From Streptomyces lateritius (GTDB lineage: Bacteria > Actinomycetota > Actinomycetes > Streptomycetales > Streptomycetaceae), in the NCBI RefSeq assembly GCF_014649715.1, contig NZ_BMTO01000005.1, positions 414,464 through 462,408 of the forward strand: a stretch of DNA of 47,945 nt, given 5' to 3'. The notes beneath the pieces are model-generated. The model had not been told where the DNA came from. It saw only the letters and a list, made by a program, of their open reading frames with translations, and did no database searches. The translations under genes and the position numbers were made by a program. Position 1 is the stretch's first letter, and every line of letters starts with the position of its first letter. Of this stretch, positions 17,391 through 24,931 are shown in pieces.

Positions 17391-17918
17391 GGGGCAGGAG
17401 GACCACAGGCCCGCGCCGGCCTGGCGGGCGGCCGCCTCTGCCTCGGTCATCGTCGTCCAGTGCTTGTCGTTGGGCTCGAACAGCACGCTCCTCGCGTGAC
17501 CGCTGCGCACCAAGGACTCATTGACGAAGACACCCCGCTCGTTCCACACGTAGAGCAGGAACCGGCCGTAGCGGTCCTTGAGCTCGACGTCGGCCTCGGT
17601 TCGCAGCGTGCTGCCCGGTGGCAGCAGTTCGGTGGTACGGGCCGTGGCCTCGCGGCTGTAGCAGGCGCCGCGCTCGGGGGTGTCGATCTCGAGGAGGCGT
17701 ACGCGGGCGACGACACCTGCCGGGACGACCCTGCCCGTGCCTCGTACCTCGACCGTGTCGCCGTCGACGACGCGGATCACGACGGGGCCCGGCGGGGCGG
17801 CCTGCGCGGGGGCGGCGGGGGCCAGGACGCCGAGACTCAGGAGCGCGGTGACCGAGGCCAGTACGGGGGTCCACCTGCGGGAGGAACGTTGCGTGGAGGG
17901 TCGCGTGGGAAGACGCAT
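17382..17918 (-). CDS. Secreted thermonuclease-family (SNase-like) protein
   Basis: A 178-residue protein starting at the ATG at 17918 with GAGAGGGG upstream (a GTG two codons earlier is possible). Residues 1-40 are a signal peptide (PVLASVTALLSLGVLAPAAPAQA). The mature part has the staphylococcal nuclease fold motifs VIRVVDGDTVEV, ARVRLLEIDTPERGACY and LKDRYGRFLLYVW, which contain the usual Arg, Asp, Glu and second Arg catalytic positions. The expected role is extracellular Ca-dependent DNA/RNA cleavage. Two Cys (GACYS near the site, WSSCPTA at the C-terminus) could form a disulfide. It ends right where the LuxR fragment begins. Confidence 0.9.
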   Translation of the reverse strand: MRLPTRPSTQRSSRRWTPVLASVTALLSLGVLAPAAPAQAAPPGPVVIRVVDGDTVEVRGTGRVVPAGVVARVRLLEIDTPERGACYSREATARTTELLPPGSTLRTEADVELKDRYGRFLLYVWNERGVFVNESLVRSGHARSVLFEPNDKHWTTMTEAEAAARQAGAGLWSSCPTA

Positions 17919-17972
17919 GACCACCCCTCTCAGCGGGGATCTTCCACCTTCAGTACAGCACCGGGGAGGGGG

Positions 17973-20258
17973 TCACGCGACCGCGCTGAGCGTGTCCGCG
18001 AGGCGGTGGCGGGTGGCGCGGGCGGCGGGGAGCACGGCGAGGGCGACCGCGCCCGCGACGGCCGCCGCGATGAGGGCCACGAGGTGGAGGACGGACGGAG
18101 CCTGGGCGATGCCCGCGCCGATGCCAGTGGCTCGGGCCTCGTGGTCGATCAGCCAGTGGGCGAGGGGGACGCCGAGGGCCGTGCCGGCGAGGGCGGCGGT
18201 CAGTGCCGTGCAGCCGACGGCGGTGACGGTCACCGTGGTGATCTGGCGCGGGGACAGGCCGATGGCCTTCAGCGCGAGCAGGTCGCGTTCGCCGTCCCGG
18301 ACGCTGCCGCCGATCGTCGTGGACAGTTCGGTGAGACCGATCAGGGCCAGGACGGCGATCAGCCCGGCGACCAGGCCGCGCAGCGCGGAGAGGTGGTCGG
18401 CGGGGCTCGTGACCTCGTGGATGTCGAGCCGGCCCCGTGAGGCGTCGGCGAGCTCGGCGCTCACCGTACGAGGGTCCGCCCCGGGGCGCAGTTGGAGTTG
18501 GTAGAGGCTGGGGCGCAGACCGGGGTCGTTCTCGCGGAGGGTGTCGAGCGAGGTGGAGATGACGCGACCGCCGTTCTCCGGTTCGATGCTGCGGCCGACG
18601 ATGTGCAGCACCTGGGGCCGGCCGCCGGCGGTCAGGCGTACCCAGTCACCGACCTGGGCGCCGAGCAGGTCGAGCAGGCCCTGCCCGGCGACGGCCTCGT
18701 CGGGGCCCTGGGCCGCGCGGCCCTCGGCGATCGAGTACGGGTAGGGCCGTTCGCGGGTGCCGAGGCCGCGCAGCGCGATGGTGCCGGTCTGGCCGGGGAC
18801 GAGGGCGGCGACCTCCAGGCCGGGATGGGCCGCCCGGACGTCCGGGTTCGCCGCGAGGAGCGCGGTCGCCTCGCGGTCGTCGAGTGTGCCGTCCGGGCGG
18901 GCGGTGAGCGCGGCGGCGAGGCCGAGCTGCTCGGGGCGGCTGTCGAAACGCTCGATGGTCGTCCACGCGCCCAGCGCCACGGTGATCAGCAGCAGGGGCA
19001 GCGCGAGCCGCACGACGGCGGCCGGGGCACGGCGCCCCCGCCCGAAGGCCCGGTGCCAGCCGAGGACGAGAGCGGGCGGCACGCGCAGCCCGAGCGCCTT
19101 GCGGGCGGCGCCGGAGAGCCCTCCGCCCGGGGCCGCGGCCGGCGGCAGCACAGGTACGGGTGGGACGCGGCCCGCCCGCCAGGCGGCCAGGCAGGTGGCC
19201 GCCCCGATGAACAGCACGGCCGCGACGGGGATGAGCAGGAGAGCCGGGAGGTGGCCCGGCAGGCCCTGCCAGACCTGGACGGCGTCGCCGAGCCGGCCGG
19301 GCAGGCGGCTGCCCACGGACCTGACGAGTGAGGCGGCCAGAGCGGCTCCAAGGACGGCGAACGCCAGGTGCTGGACGAGGAAGATCCGTACGACCTGGCC
19401 GGGTGTGAAGCCGATGGCCTTCAGGACTGAGATGTCCCGGAGGTGGCCGCGAACCCGGGTGCTGATGGCTCCGAACACCGCGAGCGCGGCGGCGATGAGG
19501 GCGCCCAGCCCGAAGAGCCCGAGGACCTGGCCGAGCAGCTTGGTGTCGCCCTGCGCCTCGGCGCGGGCCTGCTGCCAGGTGGAGATGTCGCCGACGGCGC
19601 CCGCGCCGAGCGTGGTGACCGCGCGCTGGACGGTGTAGTCGGTGTCGCCGGGGTCGGTGAGCCGCAGTCCGACGACCTGGCCGGCGGGACCGTCCCGGGG
19701 CACGGCGCGCGGGAGGGCCCACACGGTGCCGGGTCGGTCGCCGGGGCGGTAGCGGCGCTCGGCGGTCTCGGCGACGCCCCGGACGGTGAGCGTGCGTCCG
19801 GCGACGGTGAGCCGGTCGCCCGGCTCGGCCCACAGAGCGCGGGCCAGGCCCGCTTCGAGGACGACGCCGTCGGGTGCGGCCGGGTCGAGCCAGCGGCCCG
19901 ACGTCATCAGCGGGCGGCCCGTGGCTGGCAGGACGGCGTCCGTGGCGCGCAGTTCCACGCCGGCGCGGGCGCCGCGCGAGGAGACGGTGGTGGTGGCAGT
20001 GCGGTACGGGCCGGAGACGGCGGCGACACCGTCGAGGGCTGCGAGCCGTCCGGTGTCGGCGGCGGATCCGGTGTGGATCCAGACGTGCGCGCCGTGGGAC
20101 TGGGTGAAGACCCGCTGCCAGGGGTTGGTGGCGTATCCGAACAGGGCGGTGGCGAGCAGCAGCGAGGCGACGATGCCGGCGGTGGCGGCGACGAGGAAGA
20201 GTGCCTCGCCCCGGTGTGTGCGCAGATCGGCGTGCGCCCAGCGCAGCATGGCCCGCAC
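17973..20258 (-). CDS. FtsX-like ABC transporter permease
   Basis: A 761-residue membrane protein. The GTG at 20258 lies 6 bases after AAGGA and almost touches the stop of the ATPase gene; an ATG at 20249 is less well placed. It has an N-terminal helix (ALFLVAATAGIVASLLLATALFG), a large extracytoplasmic domain, a first FtsX core near 265-410 (LFGLGALIAAALAVFGAIST, VLKAIGFTPGQVVRIFLVQH), a second external domain, and a second FtsX core at the C-terminus (LIAVLALIGLTELSTTIGGS, LLALKAIGLSPRQITTVTVT). This duplicated MacB/LolC-like design with a dedicated ATPase fits export or envelope remodelling rather than uptake. The substrate is unknown. Confidence 0.92.
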   Translation of the reverse strand: MRAMLRWAHADLRTHRGEALFLVAATAGIVASLLLATALFGYATNPWQRVFTQSHGAHVWIHTGSAADTGRLAALDGVAAVSGPYRTATTTVSSRGARAGVELRATDAVLPATGRPLMTSGRWLDPAAPDGVVLEAGLARALWAEPGDRLTVAGRTLTVRGVAETAERRYRPGDRPGTVWALPRAVPRDGPAGQVVGLRLTDPGDTDYTVQRAVTTLGAGAVGDISTWQQARAEAQGDTKLLGQVLGLFGLGALIAAALAVFGAISTRVRGHLRDISVLKAIGFTPGQVVRIFLVQHLAFAVLGAALAASLVRSVGSRLPGRLGDAVQVWQGLPGHLPALLLIPVAAVLFIGAATCLAAWRAGRVPPVPVLPPAAAPGGGLSGAARKALGLRVPPALVLGWHRAFGRGRRAPAAVVRLALPLLLITVALGAWTTIERFDSRPEQLGLAAALTARPDGTLDDREATALLAANPDVRAAHPGLEVAALVPGQTGTIALRGLGTRERPYPYSIAEGRAAQGPDEAVAGQGLLDLLGAQVGDWVRLTAGGRPQVLHIVGRSIEPENGGRVISTSLDTLRENDPGLRPSLYQLQLRPGADPRTVSAELADASRGRLDIHEVTSPADHLSALRGLVAGLIAVLALIGLTELSTTIGGSVRDGERDLLALKAIGLSPRQITTVTVTAVGCTALTAALAGTALGVPLAHWLIDHEARATGIGAGIAQAPSVLHLVALIAAAVAGAVALAVLPAARATRHRLADTLSAVA

Positions 20259-20260
20259 GG

Positions 20261-21055
20261 TCAGTCCTTCAGGTCGTTCGTCGGGTCGGGCGTCAGGTCG
20301 TTCAGCGCGAGGACGCCGGACAGGCCGGCACCGCGCGACGGCGTGCCGCCCAGTTCGGCGTCGTCGGCGATGCGGCCGTCGAAGAAGCTGATCACCCGGT
20401 CCGCCGCGCTGGCGAGCCGGGCGTCGTGGGTCACGAGGACGATGGTCTGTCCCCGCTGGTGGAAGCGGGTCAGCAGCCGCATCACCTCGCGGGTGCCCTT
20501 GCTGTCGAGACTGCCGGCCGGTTCGTCGGCGAGGAGCAGGCGCGGGTGGTTGACCAGGGCCCGTGCGAGGGCGACGCGCTGCTGCTCGCCGCCGGACAGT
20601 TCGCCGGGCATGCTGCGGGCCTTGCCGTCGAGACCCAGCTCGGCGAGGAGCTTCTCGCGCTCGGCCCGGGCCTGCCGGGCGGAGGAGCCGGCCAGCAGGG
20701 CGGGCAGTTCGACGTTGTCGGCGACGGTGAGGTTGGAGACCAGGTTGAAGAACTGGAAGACGATGCCGATGCGGCGGCGCCGCTCGACGGCCCAGCGCGC
20801 CTCGCTGTAGCCGTCGGTGCGTTCTCCGTCGAGCCACAGGGAGCCGCTGTCGGGACGCTGGAGGCCGCCGAGCAGGTGCAGCAGGGTGGACTTCCCGGCG
20901 CCCGAGGGGCCGGTGACCGCGACGAACTCGCCGTGTCGCACGGCCAGGTCGACGCCGCGTACGGCATGGGCGGGTGCGCCCTCGCCGTGGTGCGTCTTGA
21001 CGAGGCCCTCGGCGCGCAGCAGCGGTTCGGCGGATATGGCGGAGGCGTCCGTCAC
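20261..21055 (-). CDS. ABC transporter ATP-binding protein (LolD/MacB type)
   Basis: A 264-residue cytoplasmic ATPase. It has Walker A GPSGAGKST, Q-loop VFQFFNLVSNLTVADNVELP, signature LSGGEQQRVALARALV, Walker B LLLADEP and switch HD in VLVTHDARLA. The subfamily is the one paired with FtsX-like permeases. The GTG start overlaps the padR stop by four bases (GTGA), and the permease GTG follows the stop within 3 bases, so the three genes form a tightly coupled operon. About 30 residues after the H-loop form a tail (LTPDPTNDLKD). Confidence 0.93.
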   Translation of the reverse strand: MTDASAISAEPLLRAEGLVKTHHGEGAPAHAVRGVDLAVRHGEFVAVTGPSGAGKSTLLHLLGGLQRPDSGSLWLDGERTDGYSEARWAVERRRRIGIVFQFFNLVSNLTVADNVELPALLAGSSARQARAEREKLLAELGLDGKARSMPGELSGGEQQRVALARALVNHPRLLLADEPAGSLDSKGTREVMRLLTRFHQRGQTIVLVTHDARLASAADRVISFFDGRIADDAELGGTPSRGAGLSGVLALNDLTPDPTNDLKD

Positions 21056-21567
21056 AGCAGGTCCTCCAGTTCCTCCTGGCAGCGCTCCAGCCAGTCGAGG
21101 TCGGCCTGCAGATGCAGCATGGCGCCCTCGATCAGCAGGTGGGCGATGCGGTTGTCCCGGTCTTCGGTGGCGGCCAGCTTGGACAGGTTGCGCATGGTGT
21201 TGAGGTACTCGCGTCGCTGTTTGTTGATGAGGGCGATCTGGTCGGCGAGCCCGGTCCTCGGGGCGAGGGCGAGCTTCATGAAGAACTCGTCCCGGACCCT
21301 CGGTTCGTCGGCCGTCTCCTCGAACCAGGCGCGCAGCGCTTCCTGCCCGGCGTCGGTGAGGCGGTAGATCTTCTTGTTGGGCCTGCTCTCCTGGGCGATC
21401 TCCTCGCCCTCGATGAGGCCGGACTTCTCCAGCCGGCCGAGTGTCACGTAGATCTGGCCGACGTTGGTGGGAGGGTACGCGGCGCCCAGCAGTTGCTCAA
21501 GGTCCTGCTTGAGCTCGTAGCCGTGGGCGGGCCCCCGTGCCAGGAGAGCCAGGAGGGGAAGGCGCAC
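21052..21567 (-). CDS. PadR-family transcriptional regulator
   Basis: A 171-residue PadR repressor. The GTG at 21567 follows AGGAGGACAGCACGA. The winged helix covers residues 1-75 (LALLARGPAHGYELKQDLEQ, PTNVGQIYVTLGRLEKSGLI, KKIYRLTDAGQEALRAW), followed by a helical dimerisation region with the Vir_Act_alpha_C layout (LINKQRREYLNTMRNL, HLQADLDWLERCQEEL). It heads the ABC ATPase-permease operon and so probably represses it, releasing on exposure to the exported compound, as for related PadR-ABC pairs. It is divergent from a sugar-binding protein gene and could control both. Confidence 0.93.
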   Translation of the reverse strand: MRLPLLALLARGPAHGYELKQDLEQLLGAAYPPTNVGQIYVTLGRLEKSGLIEGEEIAQESRPNKKIYRLTDAGQEALRAWFEETADEPRVRDEFFMKLALAPRTGLADQIALINKQRREYLNTMRNLSKLAATEDRDNRIAHLLIEGAMLHLQADLDWLERCQEELEDLL

Positions 21568-21611
21568 TCGTGCTGTCCTCCTCCACGGGCTCCCGATGTG
21601 ATGTGGGCTCT

Positions 21612-21640
21612 AGTATCGCCCATGCCTAACGGGTATACAT
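21612..21640. promoter_or_regulatory. Divergent promoter region of padR and the SBP gene
   Basis: On the minus strand GATACT (21612-21617) is a good -10 for padR. On the plus strand TATACA (21634-21639) could be a -10 for the SBP gene. Between and over them lies CGGGTATACATGCCCG, whose GTATACAT part resembles half of the ATGTATATACAT-like PadR operators. -35 boxes are weak on both sides. Confidence 0.4.
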
Positions 21641-21691
21641 GCCCGTGACGCCGGACGCCGAGGTCCTGCGCCGGTGCACAGGGAGGAACCT

Positions 21692-22966
21692 ATGCGGTGG
21701 ATACGTGCCGCGGGTAGGGGTCTCCTCGTGATCATGGTCGTTCTGTCCGGATATGTGGCATCCGGTACCGCCCCGGCGGCCGTGGAGCGCGAGGGTGGGC
21801 GCGGCCCGATGACCCTCGCCACGGCCGGCGATCTCACGGGCTATCTCGGCCGCGTGCTCGACGGGTGGAACCGGACACATCCCGGTGAACGGGTCACTCT
21901 GGTCGAACTGCCCGACTCGGCGGACGAGACCCGTGCCCAGATGATCACCGACCTGCGGTCGGGTGCGGGCCGGTTCGACATCCTCAACATCGACGTGGCC
22001 TGGACGACCGAGTTCGCGGCGGCCGGCTGGATCGCACCCGTGGACCGGACGCGCGTCCCGCTCGACGGCTTTCTGCGGCCGGTCGTGGACACGGCGACGT
22101 ACGACGGAAGGCTGTACGCCGTCCCGTACGTCACCAACGCCGGAATGCTCTTCTACCGCAAGGACGTGCTCGACCGCGAGGGCGTACGGCCACCGCGGAC
22201 CTGGGCGGAGCTGGAACGGCAGGCGCGTACGCTCGCGCCCCGGCACGGGCTCGAGGGGTACGCGGGGCAGTTCCTGCCGTACGAGGGGCTGACCGTCAAC
22301 GCCGCCGAAGCCGTGTACTCGGCGGGCGGCACGATCCTCGGCGACGAGGGTGAGCGGGTCACGGTGGACTCGCAGGCGGCCCGCGCGGGGGTCGGGTTCC
22401 TCGCCCGGGGCGTACGTGACGGCTGGATCCCCGAGGAGGCGCTGGCGTACACGGAGGAGGAGTCGCGCCAGGCGTTCCAGGACGGCCGGCTGCTCTTCCT
22501 GCGCAACTGGCCGTACGCCTACGCCGGCGCGTCCGGCGAGGACTCCGAGGTGGCGGGGAAGTTCGGCGCCGTGCCGCTGCCCGGCCCGTCCGGGCCGGGC
22601 ACGAGCGTGCTGGGCGGGTCGAACCTCGCGGTGAGCAGCCATGCCCGGCACCCGGACTCGGCCCGCGACCTCATCGCGTACCTCACGAGCGAGCAGGTGC
22701 AGCGGCGCGTGCTGACCGAGGGTGCCCTGCCGCCGGTGCGGGCCGCGCTGTACCGGGACCCGGAGCTGGTGCGGCGGTTCCCCTACCTGCCCGCGCTCCG
22801 CGCCAGCGTGCTCGCGGCGGCGCCGCGACCCAAGAGCCCGCGGTACGAACAGGTCAGCCTGGCCGTGCAGGCCGTGGTGCACGACGCCATGGCGCAGCAC
22901 CAGACGCCCGAGGCGGCCGTGCGACGGCTGGCCGGGGAACTCGCGGCCATCGCCCACCGCCGTTGA
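21692..22966 (+). CDS. Extracellular sugar-binding protein (ABC solute-binding family 1)
   Basis: A 424-residue family 1 solute-binding protein like those for maltose or trehalose. The ATG at 21692 follows GGGAGGAA. It has an N-terminal hydrophobic export segment (GLLVIMVVLSGYVASG), the early motif TLATAGDLTGYLGRVLDGWN, the hinge sequence FDILNIDVAWTTEFAAAGWI, LYAVPYVTNAGMLFYRKDVL, and the ligand-side FLRNWPYAYAGASGEDS and SVLGGSNLAVSS. Unusually there is no lipobox Cys, so it may be released or membrane-anchored rather than a lipoprotein. No permease genes follow directly; it precedes a separate GH13-SBP-permease operon and may be an orphan binding protein or an alternative receptor for it. 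Confidence 0.88.
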   Translation: MRWIRAAGRGLLVIMVVLSGYVASGTAPAAVEREGGRGPMTLATAGDLTGYLGRVLDGWNRTHPGERVTLVELPDSADETRAQMITDLRSGAGRFDILNIDVAWTTEFAAAGWIAPVDRTRVPLDGFLRPVVDTATYDGRLYAVPYVTNAGMLFYRKDVLDREGVRPPRTWAELERQARTLAPRHGLEGYAGQFLPYEGLTVNAAEAVYSAGGTILGDEGERVTVDSQAARAGVGFLARGVRDGWIPEEALAYTEEESRQAFQDGRLLFLRNWPYAYAGASGEDSEVAGKFGAVPLPGPSGPGTSVLGGSNLAVSSHARHPDSARDLIAYLTSEQVQRRVLTEGALPPVRAALYRDPELVRRFPYLPALRASVLAAAPRPKSPRYEQVSLAVQAVVHDAMAQHQTPEAAVRRLAGELAAIAHRR

Positions 22967-22981
22967 CCCGATCGTCTCCTT

Positions 22982-23001
22982 TCGGGCTTCCCGCCCTTTT
23001 T
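22982..23001 (+). terminator. Rho-independent-type terminator of the SBP gene
   Basis: GGGC (22984-22987) pairs with GCCC in a short GC stem with a TTCCC loop, followed by TTTTT at 22997-23001. It is one of the few U-tract terminators in the window. Confidence 0.55.
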
Positions 23002-23026
23002 CGGGCTACGCGTGAGTTAGTTATCT

Positions 23027-23145
23027 GTTAGGTAACGTCCAGGTTGCCGATAACGTTTCTGTCGCAGCCCGTATCTGGACATAAAGCCTCAATTGCCGCG
23101 GGTTTCTGCGCACTCGTTGACACTCTCTCGTCACCCCTACCTAAC
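23027..23145 (+). promoter_or_regulatory. Promoter and probable operator of the alpha-glucoside operon
   Basis: TTGACA at 23117-23122 is a perfect -35; the -10 lies in TACCTAACA (23138-23146). TACCTAAC at 23138-23145 is the exact reverse complement of GTTAGGTA at 23027-23034, about 100 bases upstream, and the upstream copy sits in GTTAGGTAAC, itself symmetric. One site overlaps the -10, as expected for a repressor. The regulator gene is not in the window. Confidence 0.5.
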
Positions 23146-23210
23146 ATGCATGCATAACCGCTATTCGCTCTGAATGGCGCGCACCCCTTCACGAAGAAAC
23201 AGGTCAACGG

Positions 23211-24929
23211 GTGATGCTCACAGCCCCGGCCGGCGACGGCCTCTCGCAGCGCCTCACGCACCGCTCCGCCCACCCCTGGTGGCGCGACGCGGTGATCTAT
23301 CAGGTGTACGTCCGCAGCTTCCTGGACAGCACCGGGGACGGCATCGGCGACCTCGCCGGGGTCCGCGCCGGATTCCCGTACCTGAAGAAGCTCGGCGTCG
23401 ACGGCATCTGGCTGAGCCCCTTCTACCCGTCACCGCAGGCCGACCACGGCTACGACGTCGCCGACTACTGCGATGTGGACCCCGTCTACGGCGACCTGGA
23501 GGAGTTCGGCCGGCTCGTGGCCGACGCGCGCAGACTCGGCATCAAGGTGCTCCTCGACATCGTCCCCAACCACTGCTCCAGCGAGCACGCCTGGTTCCGC
23601 GAGGCGCTCACGGCGGGCCCCGGCAGCGAGGCCCGCGCCCGGTTCCACTTCGCCGAGGGCCGCGGCCCGGGCGGGGACGAGCCGCCCAACAACTGGCACG
23701 CCATGTTCGGCGGACCGGCCTGGAGCCGGGTGACCGAGGAGGACGGCACACCCGGCCAGTGGTACCTGCACATGTTCACGCCCGAGCAGCCCGATCTGAA
23801 CTGGCGCAACCCCGAGGTGGCCGACCACTTCGAGCACGTCCTGCGATTCTGGCTGGACCGGGGCGTGGACGGCTTCCGCATCGACGTGGCCGCCGGTCTC
23901 TTCAAGCACCCCGAGCTCCCCGACTCCTCCGACCCGGAGGCCGACGCCCGTACCCGCGACTCGGTCAACCCGCTGGCCTGGAACCAGCCCGAGGTGCACG
24001 ACGTGTGGCGGCACTGGCGATCCGTGTGCGAGGAGTACACAGCCCGCGACGGGCGCGAGCGACTGCTCGTGGGCGAGGTGTCCGTACCGACCGCCCGTGA
24101 GCACGCCCTGTACGTACGCCCCGACGAACTGCACCAGGCCTTCTTCTTCGACCTGCTCGGCGCGCCCTGGGACGCCGCCACTTTCCGCACCGTGATCGAC
24201 GAGGCACTGCGGGACATCGCGGGCACCGGCTCCACCGTCACCTGGGTGCTCAACAACCACGACCAGGTCCGCACCGTTACCCGGTACGGCGAGTCCGGCA
24301 CCGAGGGAAGCGGCCTGGGAGCCGCCCGGGCGCGGGCCGCCGCCCTGCTGATGCTGGCGCTGCCCGGCGCCGCGTACATCTACCAGGGCGAGGAACTGGG
24401 TCTGCCCGAGGTCGTGGACCTGCCCGACGAGGTGCTCACCGACCCGATCTTCCGGCGCACCGGCAGCCGGGCCAGGATCCGCGACGGCTGCCGCGTACCA
24501 CTGCCATGGTCGGGCCACGCCTCGCCGTTCGGCTTCAGCACCGGCGCCGAGAGCGCCAAGCCGTGGCTGCCGCAGCCCGGCTGGTTCGCCGAGCACGCCA
24601 CCGACCGGGCGCTCGCCGACACGCGCTCGTTCTGGCACCTGTACCGCGACGGCCTGCAACTGCGCCGAGGCCTCCCGCAGCTGGGCGAGGGCAGCCTGCG
24701 CTGGCTGGACGCGCCGCCCGGTGTCCTGGCCTTCGAACGCGGCGAGGGCCTCGTCTGCGCCGTGAACTTCACCGCAGCGTCGGTGCCCGCCCCGGTCGCC
24801 GGCGCGCCGCTGCTGTCCAGCGGCCCCTGCCCGGCCGGCGTGCTGCCCGGATCCACCGCGGCCTGGTGGACCAGTGACCACACCACCCCCGACCACACCA
24901 CCCCTGACCACACCACCTCGGAGGTATGA
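23211..24929 (+). CDS. GH13 alpha-glucosidase / oligo-1,6-glucosidase-like enzyme
   Basis: A 572-residue cytoplasmic glycoside hydrolase family 13 enzyme; GTG 23211 or ATG 23214 may start it. Conserved regions are ADHGYDVADY, LLDIVPNHCSSEH, nucleophile Asp225 in DGFRIDVA, acid/base Glu289 in LVGEVSV, and Asp351 in LNNHDQV. The loop after the first region and the GDEPPNNW segment fit the GH13_30/alpha-glucosidase group. No signal peptide is present, so it acts on imported oligosaccharides. The last residues are DHTTP repeated three times, encoded by a 15-bp DNA repeat. Its stop lies 2 bases before the SBP ATG, making it the first gene of an uptake-and-hydrolysis operon. Confidence 0.93.
   Translation: MMLTAPAGDGLSQRLTHRSAHPWWRDAVIYQVYVRSFLDSTGDGIGDLAGVRAGFPYLKKLGVDGIWLSPFYPSPQADHGYDVADYCDVDPVYGDLEEFGRLVADARRLGIKVLLDIVPNHCSSEHAWFREALTAGPGSEARARFHFAEGRGPGGDEPPNNWHAMFGGPAWSRVTEEDGTPGQWYLHMFTPEQPDLNWRNPEVADHFEHVLRFWLDRGVDGFRIDVAAGLFKHPELPDSSDPEADARTRDSVNPLAWNQPEVHDVWRHWRSVCEEYTARDGRERLLVGEVSVPTAREHALYVRPDELHQAFFFDLLGAPWDAATFRTVIDEALRDIAGTGSTVTWVLNNHDQVRTVTRYGESGTEGSGLGAARARAAALLMLALPGAAYIYQGEELGLPEVVDLPDEVLTDPIFRRTGSRARIRDGCRVPLPWSGHASPFGFSTGAESAKPWLPQPGWFAEHATDRALADTRSFWHLYRDGLQLRRGLPQLGEGSLRWLDAPPGVLAFERGEGLVCAVNFTAASVPAPVAGAPLLSSGPCPAGVLPGSTAAWWTSDHTTPDHTTPDHTTSEV
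24876..24920 (+). repeat. Three tandem 15-bp repeats at the end of the glucosidase gene
   Basis: Units GACCACACCACCCCC, GACCACACCACCCCT and GACCACACCACCTCG are consecutive, coding DHTTP, DHTTP and DHTTS. They end at the ribosome site (GGAGG, 24919-24923) of the next gene. Confidence 0.85.
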
Positions 24930-24931
24930 CC

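Noticed and set aside
20259..20837. An N-terminal extension of the FtsX permease frame over the ATPase gene
   Set aside because: It is an Arg/Pro-rich shadow of the ATPase gene; the GTG at 20258 with AAGGA is a better start.
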